Source: Streptomyces himalayensis subsp. himalayensis (lineage in GTDB: Bacteria > Actinomycetota > Actinomycetes > Streptomycetales > Streptomycetaceae). From it: a stretch of DNA of 64,000 nucleotides. This document shows positions 35,111 through 43,339 of the stretch, in pieces. A program made the position numbers and the translations under genes. The notes under the pieces were generated by a model. That model searched no databases and had not been told where the DNA came from. It saw nothing but the letters and a program-made list of their open reading frames with translations. The stretch lies in contig NZ_JACEHE010000026.1 of NCBI RefSeq assembly GCF_013778455.1, forward strand, positions 48,563 to 112,562, written 5' to 3'. Each line of letters opens with the position of its first letter. Position 1 is the stretch's first letter.

Positions 35111-35601
35111 GGCACCCGGCCCTCGCGCGCACCCGGCGGGTCACGGAGGCGGACTGGGACCTGGTCGCCGCCTTCCACGCGCAGTGCTCCGAGCAGAACC
35201 TGCTGCGCCGCTGGGGCCGCACCCGCCTCACGCCCCGCGACCTGTCCCGCCTGCTCGCCCACGCGCAGTGCTGGATCGGGCTCGGCGCGGACGAGCGGCC
35301 TCTGGCCCTGGTCTGCGTCGGGCCCGTCAGCCGGGAGCCGGGGGTTTTCGACCTCGGACTGCAAGTCGTCGACCACCGCCACCGGCAGGGCATCGGCACG
35401 GTTCTGGCCCGGCAGGCCGCCCGTTTCGCCCGCGGGCGCGGAGCCCACACCCTGTCCGCGTTCACGCAGGCGTCCAATGCGCCCATGCTCCGACTCCTCG
35501 ACCGGCTCGGCCCGACGTCGCACACCCGCGACGGCCCGTACGTCGAGGTCCGCGTCGCCCTGGGCGGACTCGCTCCGGACCCAGAAACCGCCCCGCCATG
35601 A
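35107..35601 (+). CDS. GNAT-family acetyltransferase, CTG start
   Basis: 164 residues. The GNAT acetyl-CoA loop is LGLQVVDHRHRQGIGTVLAR (Q/R-x-x-G-x-G/A pattern), followed by AFTQASNAPMLRLLDRLG, which fits motif B. The frame has no ATG, GTG or TTG before the domain. The CTG at 35107 overlaps the upstream TGA as CTGA, exactly like the ATGA/GTGA/TTGA junctions around it, so CTG is the likely start. Its stop overlaps the next ATG. Substrate unknown. Confidence 0.7.
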   Translation: MRHPALARTRRVTEADWDLVAAFHAQCSEQNLLRRWGRTRLTPRDLSRLLAHAQCWIGLGADERPLALVCVGPVSREPGVFDLGLQVVDHRHRQGIGTVLARQAARFARGRGAHTLSAFTQASNAPMLRLLDRLGPTSHTRDGPYVEVRVALGGLAPDPETAPP

Positions 35602-36277
35602 CCTTGCCCCCGCCCGACCAGCAGATACCCACCGCCCTCGACCAGCGGATCGAGACCGCCGTGGGCTACGGCGTCGAGGAACTGCGCCGACACCACGACA
35701 GCGGACTCCTCGACGCACCGCACGCCGCCCTGGCCGACGCGCACCGCGAGCTGGTGGCGGCCGAGCGGGACGTCACCTTCTACCGGGTCCGTCTCGCCCG
35801 CCTCGCCTCCAGCGAACTGCCGGTGGATCGAGCCCTGTTCACCCGGATCGGCCGCACCCTCGATCAGCTGGCGAAGGCCGCCGACGTACGCGACGCGAAG
35901 CAGCACACGGCCGCTGCGGTGCTGGAGCGGATTGAGGCCGCCGCTCCTCGGCCGGCGCCACCGCAGATCGCGACGAAGGACGTCGCGGCCCTGCTCGCCA
36001 TCGCCCAGGGCGCCAAGCTGCACGAACACCTCGTCACCACCGCCTCGCGGTAGCGACCGCCGCGCGCACTCGCATCTCCTACGCCCAGCTGCAGCGCCTG
36101 GAGGCGATGGGCCTGGTGGAGCGCGATACCGCGCACCCGGTGCAGGCCGGGCAGCCCGTCGCCCTCACCGATGCCGGCCGAGCCGCGCTGACCGCACCCC
36201 GCCGGGTCGGCCCGCCCAGCACCAGGCTCGTGCCCCTTCCACGGGCCATCCCCGCGGGCTCCCGTACACGCCGCTGA
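35598..36277 (+). pseudogene. Winged-helix protein with -1 frameshift
   Basis: ATG 35598 gives 151 residues of helical domain ending LHEHLVTTASR and TAG at 36051. Stepping back one base at 36050 opens a frame that continues VATAARTRISYAQLQRLEAM and GLVERDTAHPVQAGQPVALT, a winged helix with wing, and ends with the tail PLPRAIPAGSRTRR at 36277. The left-edge gene (1-571) has the same layout in a single frame. One missing G in the CGGTAG region would explain the break; a programmed -1 shift is possible. Confidence 0.62.
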
Positions 36278-36331
36278 CCGACGCTCCGTGCCTCGCGCAC
36301 GGCGCTGCCGGCTTCACGACCGAAAGCACCG

Positions 36332-37042
36332 ATGCCCAGCTACGAACCCGATTTCCGCCTCGACGGATACGAAGCCGTCAACGACCACGTCGCCGACCAG
36401 TTCTGGGGGCACATCGGCATCGAGCAGGACTCGATGACCGTCCTCGCCGAGCACCACAGCGACGACGCCGCGCACAGCTTCTACGTGATGCACAACGGTG
36501 CCGTCACCTGGGGCATCCCCGGTGAACCGCAGCTCGCCCTGCACCTCAAGCGCGACCCGGCCGCGCGTACCTTCCAGTTCGACCACGCGGAGCTGCCGCT
36601 TCCTTCCATGGCCCAGTCCTGGCTGATCGCCCGCGGCTGCCCCGAGGAGAAGATCCTCCTGCCCGACGGCATGGGCACCGCCGCTGCGGACGAGGCCACC
36701 CGCGCCCTGGAGAAGCGGCTGCGCAGCGACGGTGATCACTTCGCCCTGCTCACCAGCTACACCCACGACAGCGACCCGGTGGAAACCACGGTGATGCTGC
36801 GTGCGCTCGACGGGAAGGCGGCACTGCCCTTCCGCGTCCTGCTCGAAGCGGTCGACACCACCGCATGGACGCACACCTTGCGCGAGGGCGGCTTCCAGAC
36901 CTTCCAGGCCGCCACCCAGTGGTGGGAAGCGCACTGGAACGGCGACAAGCCGCAGCTGCCGTCGCCCTCGCCGGCGACCCGGACGACCGCCGTCCCCGGT
37001 CTTCCGGCGCGACCCGCTCCGCCGCGCGGGCCAAGTCGCTGA
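36332..37042 (+). CDS. Hypothetical protein
   Basis: 236 residues from ATG 36332. A mixed alpha/beta sequence with SFYVMHNGAVTWGIPGEPQL, FDHAELPLPSMAQSWLIARG and a helical second half (TTAWTHTLREGGFQTFQAAT, QWWEAHWNG). The Pro-rich end is PAPPRGPSR. Last gene before the inverted repeat at 37050. I do not recognise the family. Confidence 0.65.
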   Translation: MPSYEPDFRLDGYEAVNDHVADQFWGHIGIEQDSMTVLAEHHSDDAAHSFYVMHNGAVTWGIPGEPQLALHLKRDPAARTFQFDHAELPLPSMAQSWLIARGCPEEKILLPDGMGTAAADEATRALEKRLRSDGDHFALLTSYTHDSDPVETTVMLRALDGKAALPFRVLLEAVDTTAWTHTLREGGFQTFQAATQWWEAHWNGDKPQLPSPSPATRTTAVPGLPARPAPPRGPSR

Positions 37043-37049
37043 ACTCCCG

Positions 37050-37108
37050 CTCACACAAAGGGAATTTGGTTCGCGGTCCTCGACGGAATGCCACCGGCTT
37101 TGTGTGAG
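37050..37108 (+). terminator. Long-loop inverted repeat between operons
   Basis: Perfect 11-bp arms CTCACACAAAG (37050-37060) and CTTTGTGTGAG (37098-37108) with a 37-bp loop. It lies directly after the 36332 gene and just upstream of the 37.1-kb promoter, so it could end the first operon, or be a protein-binding or recombination site. There is no T run. The right arm overlaps the region where a -35 element for the next promoter would be. Confidence 0.4.
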
Positions 37109-37119
37109 GCGGCGCGGAA

Positions 37120-37156
37120 CATAGCACGCAATCCCCGGTTACCGAAACCGGGGATT
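37120..37156 (+). promoter_or_regulatory. Promoter with 27-bp operator-like inverted repeat
   Basis: A -10-like CATAGC (37120-37125) is followed after 8 bp by CCCGGTT. The full repeat has perfect arms AATCCCCGGTT and AACCGGGGATT (37130-37156) around ACCGA. The downstream flank CTCCGGA matches the 33106 copy. It lies 85 bp before the SH3-protein gene and probably drives the 37.2-46.6 kb operon. Confidence 0.75.
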
Positions 37157-37241
37157 CTCCGGACTCTTGTTCTCAGCCCGCACGGCATCCGCCTGGGGCT
37201 GCTTCCGCATTCCCTCTTCCAGACCTGGAGGTCAATTCCGC

Positions 37242-37589
37242 ATGCGCACCGCCCGTTTCACAGTGACCGCCGCGATTCTCGGTGCACTGGCGGTCCCCGT
37301 GATGTCCGCTCCGAGCGCGCTGGCCGCACCCGCCGACGCGTCGGCCTCGGCTCCGACCACCCGCCCGTGCGACCGCCGCGGACCGTGGGTGATCGGTGCG
37401 AAGGCTGTGACGATCCGCTCCAAGGCGACCAGCAAGTCCACCGCTCGCGGCGTGCTCTACCGGGGCCACAAGTTCACCGTCCACAAGACCCACGGCAACT
37501 GGCACTACATCACCGACAAGACCACCGGCGTAAAGGGATGGGTCTCCGGATCGTACGTCTACCGCGACGTCTACTTCTGCCTGGACTAG
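37242..37589 (+). CDS. Secreted SH3-domain protein
   Basis: 115 residues from ATG 37242, with GGAG upstream. A Sec signal (MRTARFTVTAAILGALAVPV, cleavage after ALA near residue 29) precedes a bacterial SH3 domain: VTIRSKATSKSTARGVLYRG, HGNWHYITDKTTGVKGWVSG. One Cys on each side (TRPCDRRG and DVYFCLD) could form a disulphide. SH3 domains of this type often bind peptidoglycan or surface peptides. First gene of the operon. Confidence 0.82.
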   Translation: MRTARFTVTAAILGALAVPVMSAPSALAAPADASASAPTTRPCDRRGPWVIGAKAVTIRSKATSKSTARGVLYRGHKFTVHKTHGNWHYITDKTTGVKGWVSGSYVYRDVYFCLD

Positions 37590-37650
37590 CCGACCGGCAC
37601 CCCGTTCCCCATTCCCACACCGGAATTCCCGAAACGAAGGGAGCTTCTTC

Positions 37651-38109
37651 GTGCTCGACGCCAGCGAAGACGTGATGGGCGTCATCACCGAGCGAATCGA
37701 GGACCGATTCCAGATGCCGCTCGCCGACCTGCGCCGGGCGGTTGAAGCGGCACCGCAGGCCAACCCCGAGGCCACCACCGTCGTGCACTGGTACGGCCTG
37801 CTCGCCGAAACGCAGCAGGCACTCGACACCGCGGAGGACGCGCTCGTCGACGCGCTGGCCACCCAGTCCTCCGACGTACTCGACGATCCCGTCATGGAGC
37901 TGGCCCACCAGGTCAACGCCGCTGTCGCCTCCCGAGACGGCCGCGCCATGGTCGTGAAGTACCTCCTCGACCCCAACGCTCCCGGCAAGCGAGGTCCCGG
38001 CGTGTGGCGCGGCGCGTCCCCGTCCGCTCGCCGCGCACCGGCTCTCCCCGCCGCCCCGCCCACGCTGCCCAGTCAGCCGAACGCCACGGTGCGCGGGGTG
38101 GCGCGGTGA
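37651..38109 (+). CDS. Hypothetical helical protein with Pro/Arg tail
   Basis: 152 residues from GTG 37651. Helical body (LADLRRAVEAAPQANPEATT, LAETQQALDTAEDALVDALA), then a Pro/Ala linker ending ATVRGVAR. It shares size and character with the next two proteins. The stop overlaps the next GTG (GTGA). Confidence 0.65.
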   Translation: MLDASEDVMGVITERIEDRFQMPLADLRRAVEAAPQANPEATTVVHWYGLLAETQQALDTAEDALVDALATQSSDVLDDPVMELAHQVNAAVASRDGRAMVVKYLLDPNAPGKRGPGVWRGASPSARRAPALPAAPPTLPSQPNATVRGVAR

Positions 38110-38546
38110 GGGTCGCCGACAAGTCCAGCAGCCGTGATGCGGCACTGCGGGAGGCGTTCGGCGCCGAAGTCGCCGAGCTGTACACGCAGGCAGCCCGCGG
38201 CGAGGCCAACGCCGCACTCCAACGTGCCCTGGAACTACGCAGCTTCCTCGCCATCGCCGAGGAGCAGGTGGCCCGCGTCCGTGACCGTGTCCACGCCGCG
38301 ACGGCCGCCGACGGGCCCATGGACGACCTCTCCGCCGAGAACCTGCGCTGGGACGCGGACTGGCTGCAGGCAGCTCTGGCCGGCCGGGACGGCTACACCG
38401 CCGCGCTCGACGAGCTGCTGCGCACCATGCCCCCGCCGAACCAAGCAGCAGCGCCGCGTCGGGGATTGAGTCCCAAGATCGCCGCCACCGCTCCGCCCGC
38501 CCCGGCAGCATCTCGCGCCGGGGCGGTGCGGACGCCACGTCCCTGA
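38106..38546 (+). CDS. Hypothetical coiled-coil-like protein with Pro/Arg tail
   Basis: 146 residues from GTG 38106 (GTGA overlap). Long helices (LREAFGAEVAELYTQAARGE, LRSFLAIAEEQVARVRDRVH) are followed by an Ala/Pro linker ending GAVRTPRP. No known domain. Confidence 0.63.
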   Translation: MRVADKSSSRDAALREAFGAEVAELYTQAARGEANAALQRALELRSFLAIAEEQVARVRDRVHAATAADGPMDDLSAENLRWDADWLQAALAGRDGYTAALDELLRTMPPPNQAAAPRRGLSPKIAATAPPAPAASRAGAVRTPRP

Positions 38547-38557
38547 AAGCCCACCGA

Positions 38558-38980
38558 TTGCCCCAGCCTGACACTCCGTCCCACGCCGTTTCCCAGCTCG
38601 TCGCCCAGCGCATCGAGGCGCTGTACCGACAGCCGCTCGCCGACCTCGAAGCCCACGCCGACGCCGCCTCCGACACCACCCTGCTTGCCGCCCTGACCGG
38701 CAACCACAGCGACCTGGCCCTCGCCGAGAGCAACATTGCCTTCCAGCTTCAGCGACTGCGCGAGCTCACCGCGCCCGAGCGGGAAATCGGCCGGTTCGAC
38801 GCCGGTCACATCCTCGACTGCGCCCGGCGCATCGCCGAGTCCGTCGCCACCCGCGACGCCTACGCCAAGAGCACCAGCGCGGTCCTGGGCGGCCTGCGCC
38901 GCATGTCCGCTCCGGACACCCACCCGCCGGCTCCGCCGGTACCCGCCGCCCCGACGGCGACCAAATCCCGCACCCGCTGA
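38558..38980 (+). CDS. Hypothetical helical protein with Pro/Arg tail
   Basis: 140 residues from TTG 38558. LVAQRIEALYRQPLADLEAH and FQLQRLRELTAPEREIGRFD match the pattern of the 37651 protein (ITERIEDRFQMPLADLRRAV), suggesting paralogues. The tail ends TATKSRTR. Confidence 0.63.
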   Translation: MPQPDTPSHAVSQLVAQRIEALYRQPLADLEAHADAASDTTLLAALTGNHSDLALAESNIAFQLQRLRELTAPEREIGRFDAGHILDCARRIAESVATRDAYAKSTSAVLGGLRRMSAPDTHPPAPPVPAAPTATKSRTR

Positions 38981-39010
38981 TCCACCCGTACCGCTTGAGG
39001 AGCCACCTTC

Positions 39011-39907
39011 TTGGCCACCACCGCGCCGCCGCCCGCCACCCCGAACGATCTCTTGGGCGTCACCAAGACCCTGGACCTGCTCGCCCCGCGCTGGAGCGTG
39101 TGGGTGCTGATGACCGTCTCCTCCCAGCCGCTGCGCTACGCCGAGTTCAAGCCCCGGCTTCCGTGGCTGGCGGACGGCCAGCTCCACCCCCGGCTGCGTC
39201 ACCTCACCAACGCCGGCGTCATCGAGCGCACGGAGTACGCCCCGCGCCACGTCACCTACGGCCTCACCAGCCGCGGTGCCGCGCTGCTGCCCGTCCTCTC
39301 GGTGATCGCGTCCTGGGGCGACACCTATCTGGAGAAGGGACTGGTCGCCAACAAGCACACCGGCGAGATGGAGCCCGAGCGGATCGCACCGGCCCAGAAC
39401 ATCGACGACACCGTCGCGCTGATCGCGCCGAGGCACGCCACCCCGATCCTGTTCTCCCTGCAGGCCCGGGGCACCGCGACCGCCAAGACCCTGGCGACCG
39501 AGGCCATGCCCGGCTACGGACTGACCGCCGTCTACAAGCCCCTGGAACGACTGATCGATGACGGCCTCGTCACGGCCAGCGGAAGCGGCGGCTACCAGCT
39601 GACCGCGAGCGGCCGGGCACTCACCCCCATCTTTGAGGCGATCTCAGCCTGGGCCACCGCCCCTGTCTCCGAGACCGATGCCCGCCGGACTCGGGGACCG
39701 GGCGCCGCCCTTTCGCAGAACCGTTCCGGCCCGTGGGCGACCACCCCGACTCGCCATCCGGCACCGGCAGTTCCGGCCGCCGCCTCTGCTGCTCGTCCCG
39801 CCCTGACCACCACGCCCCCGGACGGTCCGGCGTGGAAGTCCGGCGACCTCTTCTCCCACCAGATACCCGCCCACCCGATGTCCCCGGCAGGAGGCCCGCG
39901 CCGATGA
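39011..39907 (+). CDS. Tandem HxlR-type winged-helix regulator
   Basis: 298 residues from TTG 39011. The first HxlR domain (LDLLAPRWSVWVLMTVSSQP, RHVTYGLTSRGAALLPVLSV) and a second copy (TPILFSLQARGTATAKTLAT, GGYQLTASGRALTPIFEAIS) form two winged helices in one chain, unusual because HxlR proteins are normally 110-120 residues and dimeric. The fusion could act as a built-in dimer. The tail ends SPAGGPRR. A possible regulator of the operon, but also a candidate cargo protein. Confidence 0.8.
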   Translation: MATTAPPPATPNDLLGVTKTLDLLAPRWSVWVLMTVSSQPLRYAEFKPRLPWLADGQLHPRLRHLTNAGVIERTEYAPRHVTYGLTSRGAALLPVLSVIASWGDTYLEKGLVANKHTGEMEPERIAPAQNIDDTVALIAPRHATPILFSLQARGTATAKTLATEAMPGYGLTAVYKPLERLIDDGLVTASGSGGYQLTASGRALTPIFEAISAWATAPVSETDARRTRGPGAALSQNRSGPWATTPTRHPAPAVPAAASAARPALTTTPPDGPAWKSGDLFSHQIPAHPMSPAGGPRR

Positions 39908-40419
39908 ATCGCTCCCAGCCCGAGACCCTCCTGCAAGAACGCCGCGCGATCCGGGCCCTGACCCTGGCGGGCCTGATCCGCCTGATCACCGAGATCGACG
40001 ACAACGGCCCCATCAGCCACCGGCGAGGCTCCCTGCAGGGCGCCTTCGGCGACCTCACACCCGGGCAACTGCGCCACGCCATCGACGTCGCACGCGACCT
40101 CGGCCTGGTCCACGCCGACGAACAGGCCCCCGACCGCTACCGGCTCACCGCGAGCGGCGAGGCACTCGCCGAGGTGTACGACACCGCGGCCCGCTGGGCC
40201 CGCGCCCGTCATTTCCCCGACACCAACAGCGGCTTCGTCACCCGCGTCCAGCACACCCTCCAACTGCACAGCCGCAGCCCGCAGGCGAACGGCTCGAGTC
40301 TGGAGCCGTCGGCACCGCACCAGGTCCTGACCGAGTTTCTGCAGTCGAACCCTCGCGTCCTGCACCACGCCGACGTCCGGTCCCCGCAGCCGCCTGCGGA
40401 AGCGGGGCTCGCTGCGTGA
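39904..40419 (+). CDS. Winged-helix-like DNA-binding protein
   Basis: 171 residues from ATG 39904 (ATGA overlap with the HxlR gene). LTPGQLRHAIDVARDLGLVH followed by DRYRLTASGEALAEVYDTAA is a winged helix with wing, like the second HxlR copy upstream. The C-terminal 60 residues are less structured. Stop overlaps the next GTG. Confidence 0.65.
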   Translation: MNRSQPETLLQERRAIRALTLAGLIRLITEIDDNGPISHRRGSLQGAFGDLTPGQLRHAIDVARDLGLVHADEQAPDRYRLTASGEALAEVYDTAARWARARHFPDTNSGFVTRVQHTLQLHSRSPQANGSSLEPSAPHQVLTEFLQSNPRVLHHADVRSPQPPAEAGLAA

Positions 40420-41657
40420 GATCCCGTGTCGGACCGCGGCATGGGCGCCGGCCGGTCCCCACACTGCTGCGCGGCATCTACCTGCCGCGCAGCACGGACG
40501 CCGCCGCGTTCGCCATGGCCACCTACGGCATCCCGCTGCTGGTCCTGGCCACCACCAACTCCGCAGCCCTGACCGGCCTCGCCTTCGCTCTGGAATGGGT
40601 TCCGAGGCTGGGGGCGTTCGCGTTCGCCGGGGCACTGGTCGACCGCCATGGCACCACCGCCATGCTCCGCTACGCGAACGTTGCCCGAGCCCTGGTCGTC
40701 CTGGCCGCCGCGTTCCTCCTGCCGAAGCAGGAGGCGGGGCTCGGGGCGACGGTCACCGTCATGGTGCTCGCCGCGTCCACCGGGATCCTCACTGAGTGCT
40801 CGTACATCGCGGCCGAGACCGCAGGCGGGGTCGCTGGCCGTGAGGCCGGCGACCGCGCGCACCGGGTGCAGTCGGTGCTGCTCGGCATCGACCAGGTCGC
40901 CACCCTCTCCGGCCCCGCGCTGGCCGGCCTCCTGCTCCAGTGGACCGGCGCCAGCGGAATGCTGCTGGTAATCGCAGTCTTCTCGCTGCTCACCAGCGTC
41001 CTCGCCCCGCGCCAGTACCTTCGCCCTGAGTCCGCCGCGGCGCAGCCTGTCGGCAAGGGACTGCGCACCGGATGGTCGACCCTGCGGGCGCTGCCGGCGC
41101 TCGGCTGGCTGGTGGCCGGACTGACCGTGTCGAACCTGGCCATCGGCCTGCTGCAGGCCGCCGCCCCGGTGATCATCGTCAAGCAGCTCGGCCACTCCAC
41201 GGCCGACGTCGGGTTCGTCTGGTCCATCGCGGCCGTCGCATCGCTCGGCGCGGTTCTCGTGTGCCGCCGGGCGATCGACCGCTTCGGCCTGTGGCCGGTC
41301 GGCGTCGTGTCCGCCACGATCGCCGCCACCGCCTGCCTGGCCGTCTCCTTCGCCAGCACCTACCACGCCTATCTCGCCCTGATCGCCGTCCTCATGGCCG
41401 GCGAAGGCGGCATGACCATCGTGCTCCGCACCCTGCGCTCCCGCCTCATCCCCGCGGACGTGTTCGGTGCCACCCTCTCCCTGACGATCTTGCTGCTGTT
41501 GCTGCCTTTCCCGCTGGCCGGCGTCCTCGTCGCCGTCGTGCCGCCCGCTCACCTCGGCCACGTCATCACACCCTGCGCCGTGCTCCAGGCCGTGGGCCTG
41601 TTCACCGCTTTCGCCCGGTTGCGCGCCACACCCGCACTGCGCACCTCGTTCGCCTGA
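40416..41657 (+). CDS. MFS transporter
   Basis: 413 residues from GTG 40416 (GTGA overlap). About 12 membrane segments, with the A-motif-like loop GALVDRHGTTAMLR after helix 2 and a Leu-rich LTILLLLLPFPLAGVLVAVV near the C-terminus. It belongs to the drug/efflux-type MFS. Sitting 430 bp before an ATP-grasp ligase gene, it may export that enzyme's product. Confidence 0.82.
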   Translation: MRSRVGPRHGRRPVPTLLRGIYLPRSTDAAAFAMATYGIPLLVLATTNSAALTGLAFALEWVPRLGAFAFAGALVDRHGTTAMLRYANVARALVVLAAAFLLPKQEAGLGATVTVMVLAASTGILTECSYIAAETAGGVAGREAGDRAHRVQSVLLGIDQVATLSGPALAGLLLQWTGASGMLLVIAVFSLLTSVLAPRQYLRPESAAAQPVGKGLRTGWSTLRALPALGWLVAGLTVSNLAIGLLQAAAPVIIVKQLGHSTADVGFVWSIAAVASLGAVLVCRRAIDRFGLWPVGVVSATIAATACLAVSFASTYHAYLALIAVLMAGEGGMTIVLRTLRSRLIPADVFGATLSLTILLLLLPFPLAGVLVAVVPPAHLGHVITPCAVLQAVGLFTAFARLRATPALRTSFA

Positions 41658-41697
41658 CCACTCGGTCACCTTCCTGCTCACCTCACGGAGACCCGCT

Positions 41698-42033
41698 GTG
41701 CCCACGTCCCACGCCCCGGCCGACCAGATGCCCCTGCCGATATCCCGTCCGTCGTTTCGAGCAGGATCGCGGCCCACGCTGATGGACCGATTCCTGGCCT
41801 TCGACGCCGAGCACCCGTACGTCTACCGCGCGTTGGAACGGCTGACCGCCGACCGGCTCGCCACCGGAGCCACCCGGGTCGGGCTGAAAGCGCTGTTCGA
41901 GGACCTGCGCTGGCAGCTGCCCGCGGGCGTGCGCGGCCTGAACAACATCACCGCCCTCTACGCCCGAAAGCTGATCGAAGACCACCCCCACTGGGCGTCC
42001 GCCTTCGAACTGCGCCGCCGCCGCACCCCATGA
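41698..42033 (+). CDS. Small conserved actinobacterial-type protein
   Basis: 111 residues from GTG 41698. The core FDAEHPYVYRALERLTADRL followed by TRVGLKALFEDLRWQL and LNNITALYARKLIEDHPHWA is a pattern I recognise from small proteins of actinobacterial genomes and phages, of unknown function. Ends FELRRRRTP. It sits between the MFS and ATP-grasp genes. Confidence 0.65.
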   Translation: MPTSHAPADQMPLPISRPSFRAGSRPTLMDRFLAFDAEHPYVYRALERLTADRLATGATRVGLKALFEDLRWQLPAGVRGLNNITALYARKLIEDHPHWASAFELRRRRTP

Positions 42034-42085
42034 CACCCCCCCGTGCGCCTCAACACTTCCTGTCCTGACACCGTTTGGAGCCTTG

Positions 42086-43339
42086 TTGTCCCCTCGCCCC
42101 GTCGTCCTGGTCGTTGCCGCCGATATGGAGGCGCAGGCATATCGCAGCTACTGCCTTGAGAACGTCCGTGCCCACTACGACGTCGTCCTGATCTCCGGCG
42201 CTGAGCCGACCTGGGAGAAGGAGTTCCTCCTCGACTACGCCGTCGCCGACCCCACCGACCAGGCGGCACTGGCCGAGGCCGGGCGCGCACTCGCCGAGCG
42301 GCACGAACTCGCCGGCGTGATGACGTGGACCGAGTGGTGCCTCGTCCCCGTCGCCCGTCTCGCCCGCCAGCTCGGCCTGCCCACCACGGCCCCGGAGGCC
42401 CTCCAGGGCTGCCGCAACAAGCACACGAGCCGCAGCCTGTTCGCCCGCCACGGGGTGCCCTCCGCCGTATCCGTGAGCGTGCGCACCGAGCGGGAGGCGG
42501 CCGATGCCGCCGCGCTGATCGGCTATCCCGTCGTCCTCAAGCCCGCCGCGCACGCCGCGAGCATGGGCGTCATCCGCGTCAATGCCGCTGACGAACTGCC
42601 GGACGCGTACGCCTTCGCCGCGCAGACCGCCGGCCGCGGAGTCGAGAGCACCCAGGTCCTGGTCGAGGAGTACCTCGACGGCCCCGAGGTGAGCGTCGAG
42701 TGCGTCACCTACCAGGGCCAGACCACCGTGGTCGCCGTCACCCGCAAGACCGTCGGGATGCCGCCCTTCTTCGAGGAACTGGCGCACGTGGTCGACGCGA
42801 ACGACCCGCTGCTCGCCGACGTGGCGCCGGTCGCCGTCGCGGCCCTCGATGCCGTCGGCGTCACCGACGGTGTCAGCCACGTCGAAGTCCGCATCGTCGA
42901 CGGCCGCCCCCGCCTCATCGAGGTCAACGCGCGCATCGCCGGCGACATGATCGGCCACCTCGTCCACCTGGCCACCGGCGTCGACCTGGCCCGCGCCGCC
43001 GCCGACATCGCCTGCGGCGTGCTGCCCGACCTCACCCCAACACGCAGTCAGGCAGCGGCAATCCGGCTGATCTACCCCGCCTACTCCGGCACCCTCACCG
43101 AGCGCCGCCTGGATGCCCAGTTTGCCGACAGCACTGACTGGCTCGAGCGCGTTACCTTCCACCGCCACGCAGGTGACCGCCTCGTGCTGCCCCCGGACGG
43201 CGACATGTTCAGCGCCCGCATCGGTTACCTGATCACCACCGGCCCCAGCGCAGAGGTCACCAAGGCCCGCTCGACCGAGGCATACCGGCACCTCACCGTG
43301 CATGTAGCCGCGGGGCAGGAGGCTGGGATTGCGGCGTAG
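42086..43339 (+). CDS. ATP-grasp ligase
   Basis: 417 residues from the second of two adjacent TTG codons, which is better spaced from GGAG. ATP-grasp features: GYPVVLKPAAHAASMGVIRV (nucleotide-binding Lys and loop), VLVEEYLDGPEVSVECVTYQ, and VSHVEVRIVDGRPRLIEVNA with the metal-binding Glu/Asn in E-V-N-A-R. It resembles carboxylate-amine ligases that join amino acids or small acids. With the MFS gene it may form a small-molecule or dipeptide synthesis and export pair. Confidence 0.83.
   Translation: MSPRPVVLVVAADMEAQAYRSYCLENVRAHYDVVLISGAEPTWEKEFLLDYAVADPTDQAALAEAGRALAERHELAGVMTWTEWCLVPVARLARQLGLPTTAPEALQGCRNKHTSRSLFARHGVPSAVSVSVRTEREAADAAALIGYPVVLKPAAHAASMGVIRVNAADELPDAYAFAAQTAGRGVESTQVLVEEYLDGPEVSVECVTYQGQTTVVAVTRKTVGMPPFFEELAHVVDANDPLLADVAPVAVAALDAVGVTDGVSHVEVRIVDGRPRLIEVNARIAGDMIGHLVHLATGVDLARAAADIACGVLPDLTPTRSQAAAIRLIYPAYSGTLTERRLDAQFADSTDWLERVTFHRHAGDRLVLPPDGDMFSARIGYLITTGPSAEVTKARSTEAYRHLTVHVAAGQEAGIAA

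Noticed and set aside
41698..42033. RiPP precursor peptide for the ATP-grasp enzyme
   Set aside because: At 111 residues, with a conserved globular core found in unrelated contexts, it is not leader/core-like and no peptide repeat is visible.
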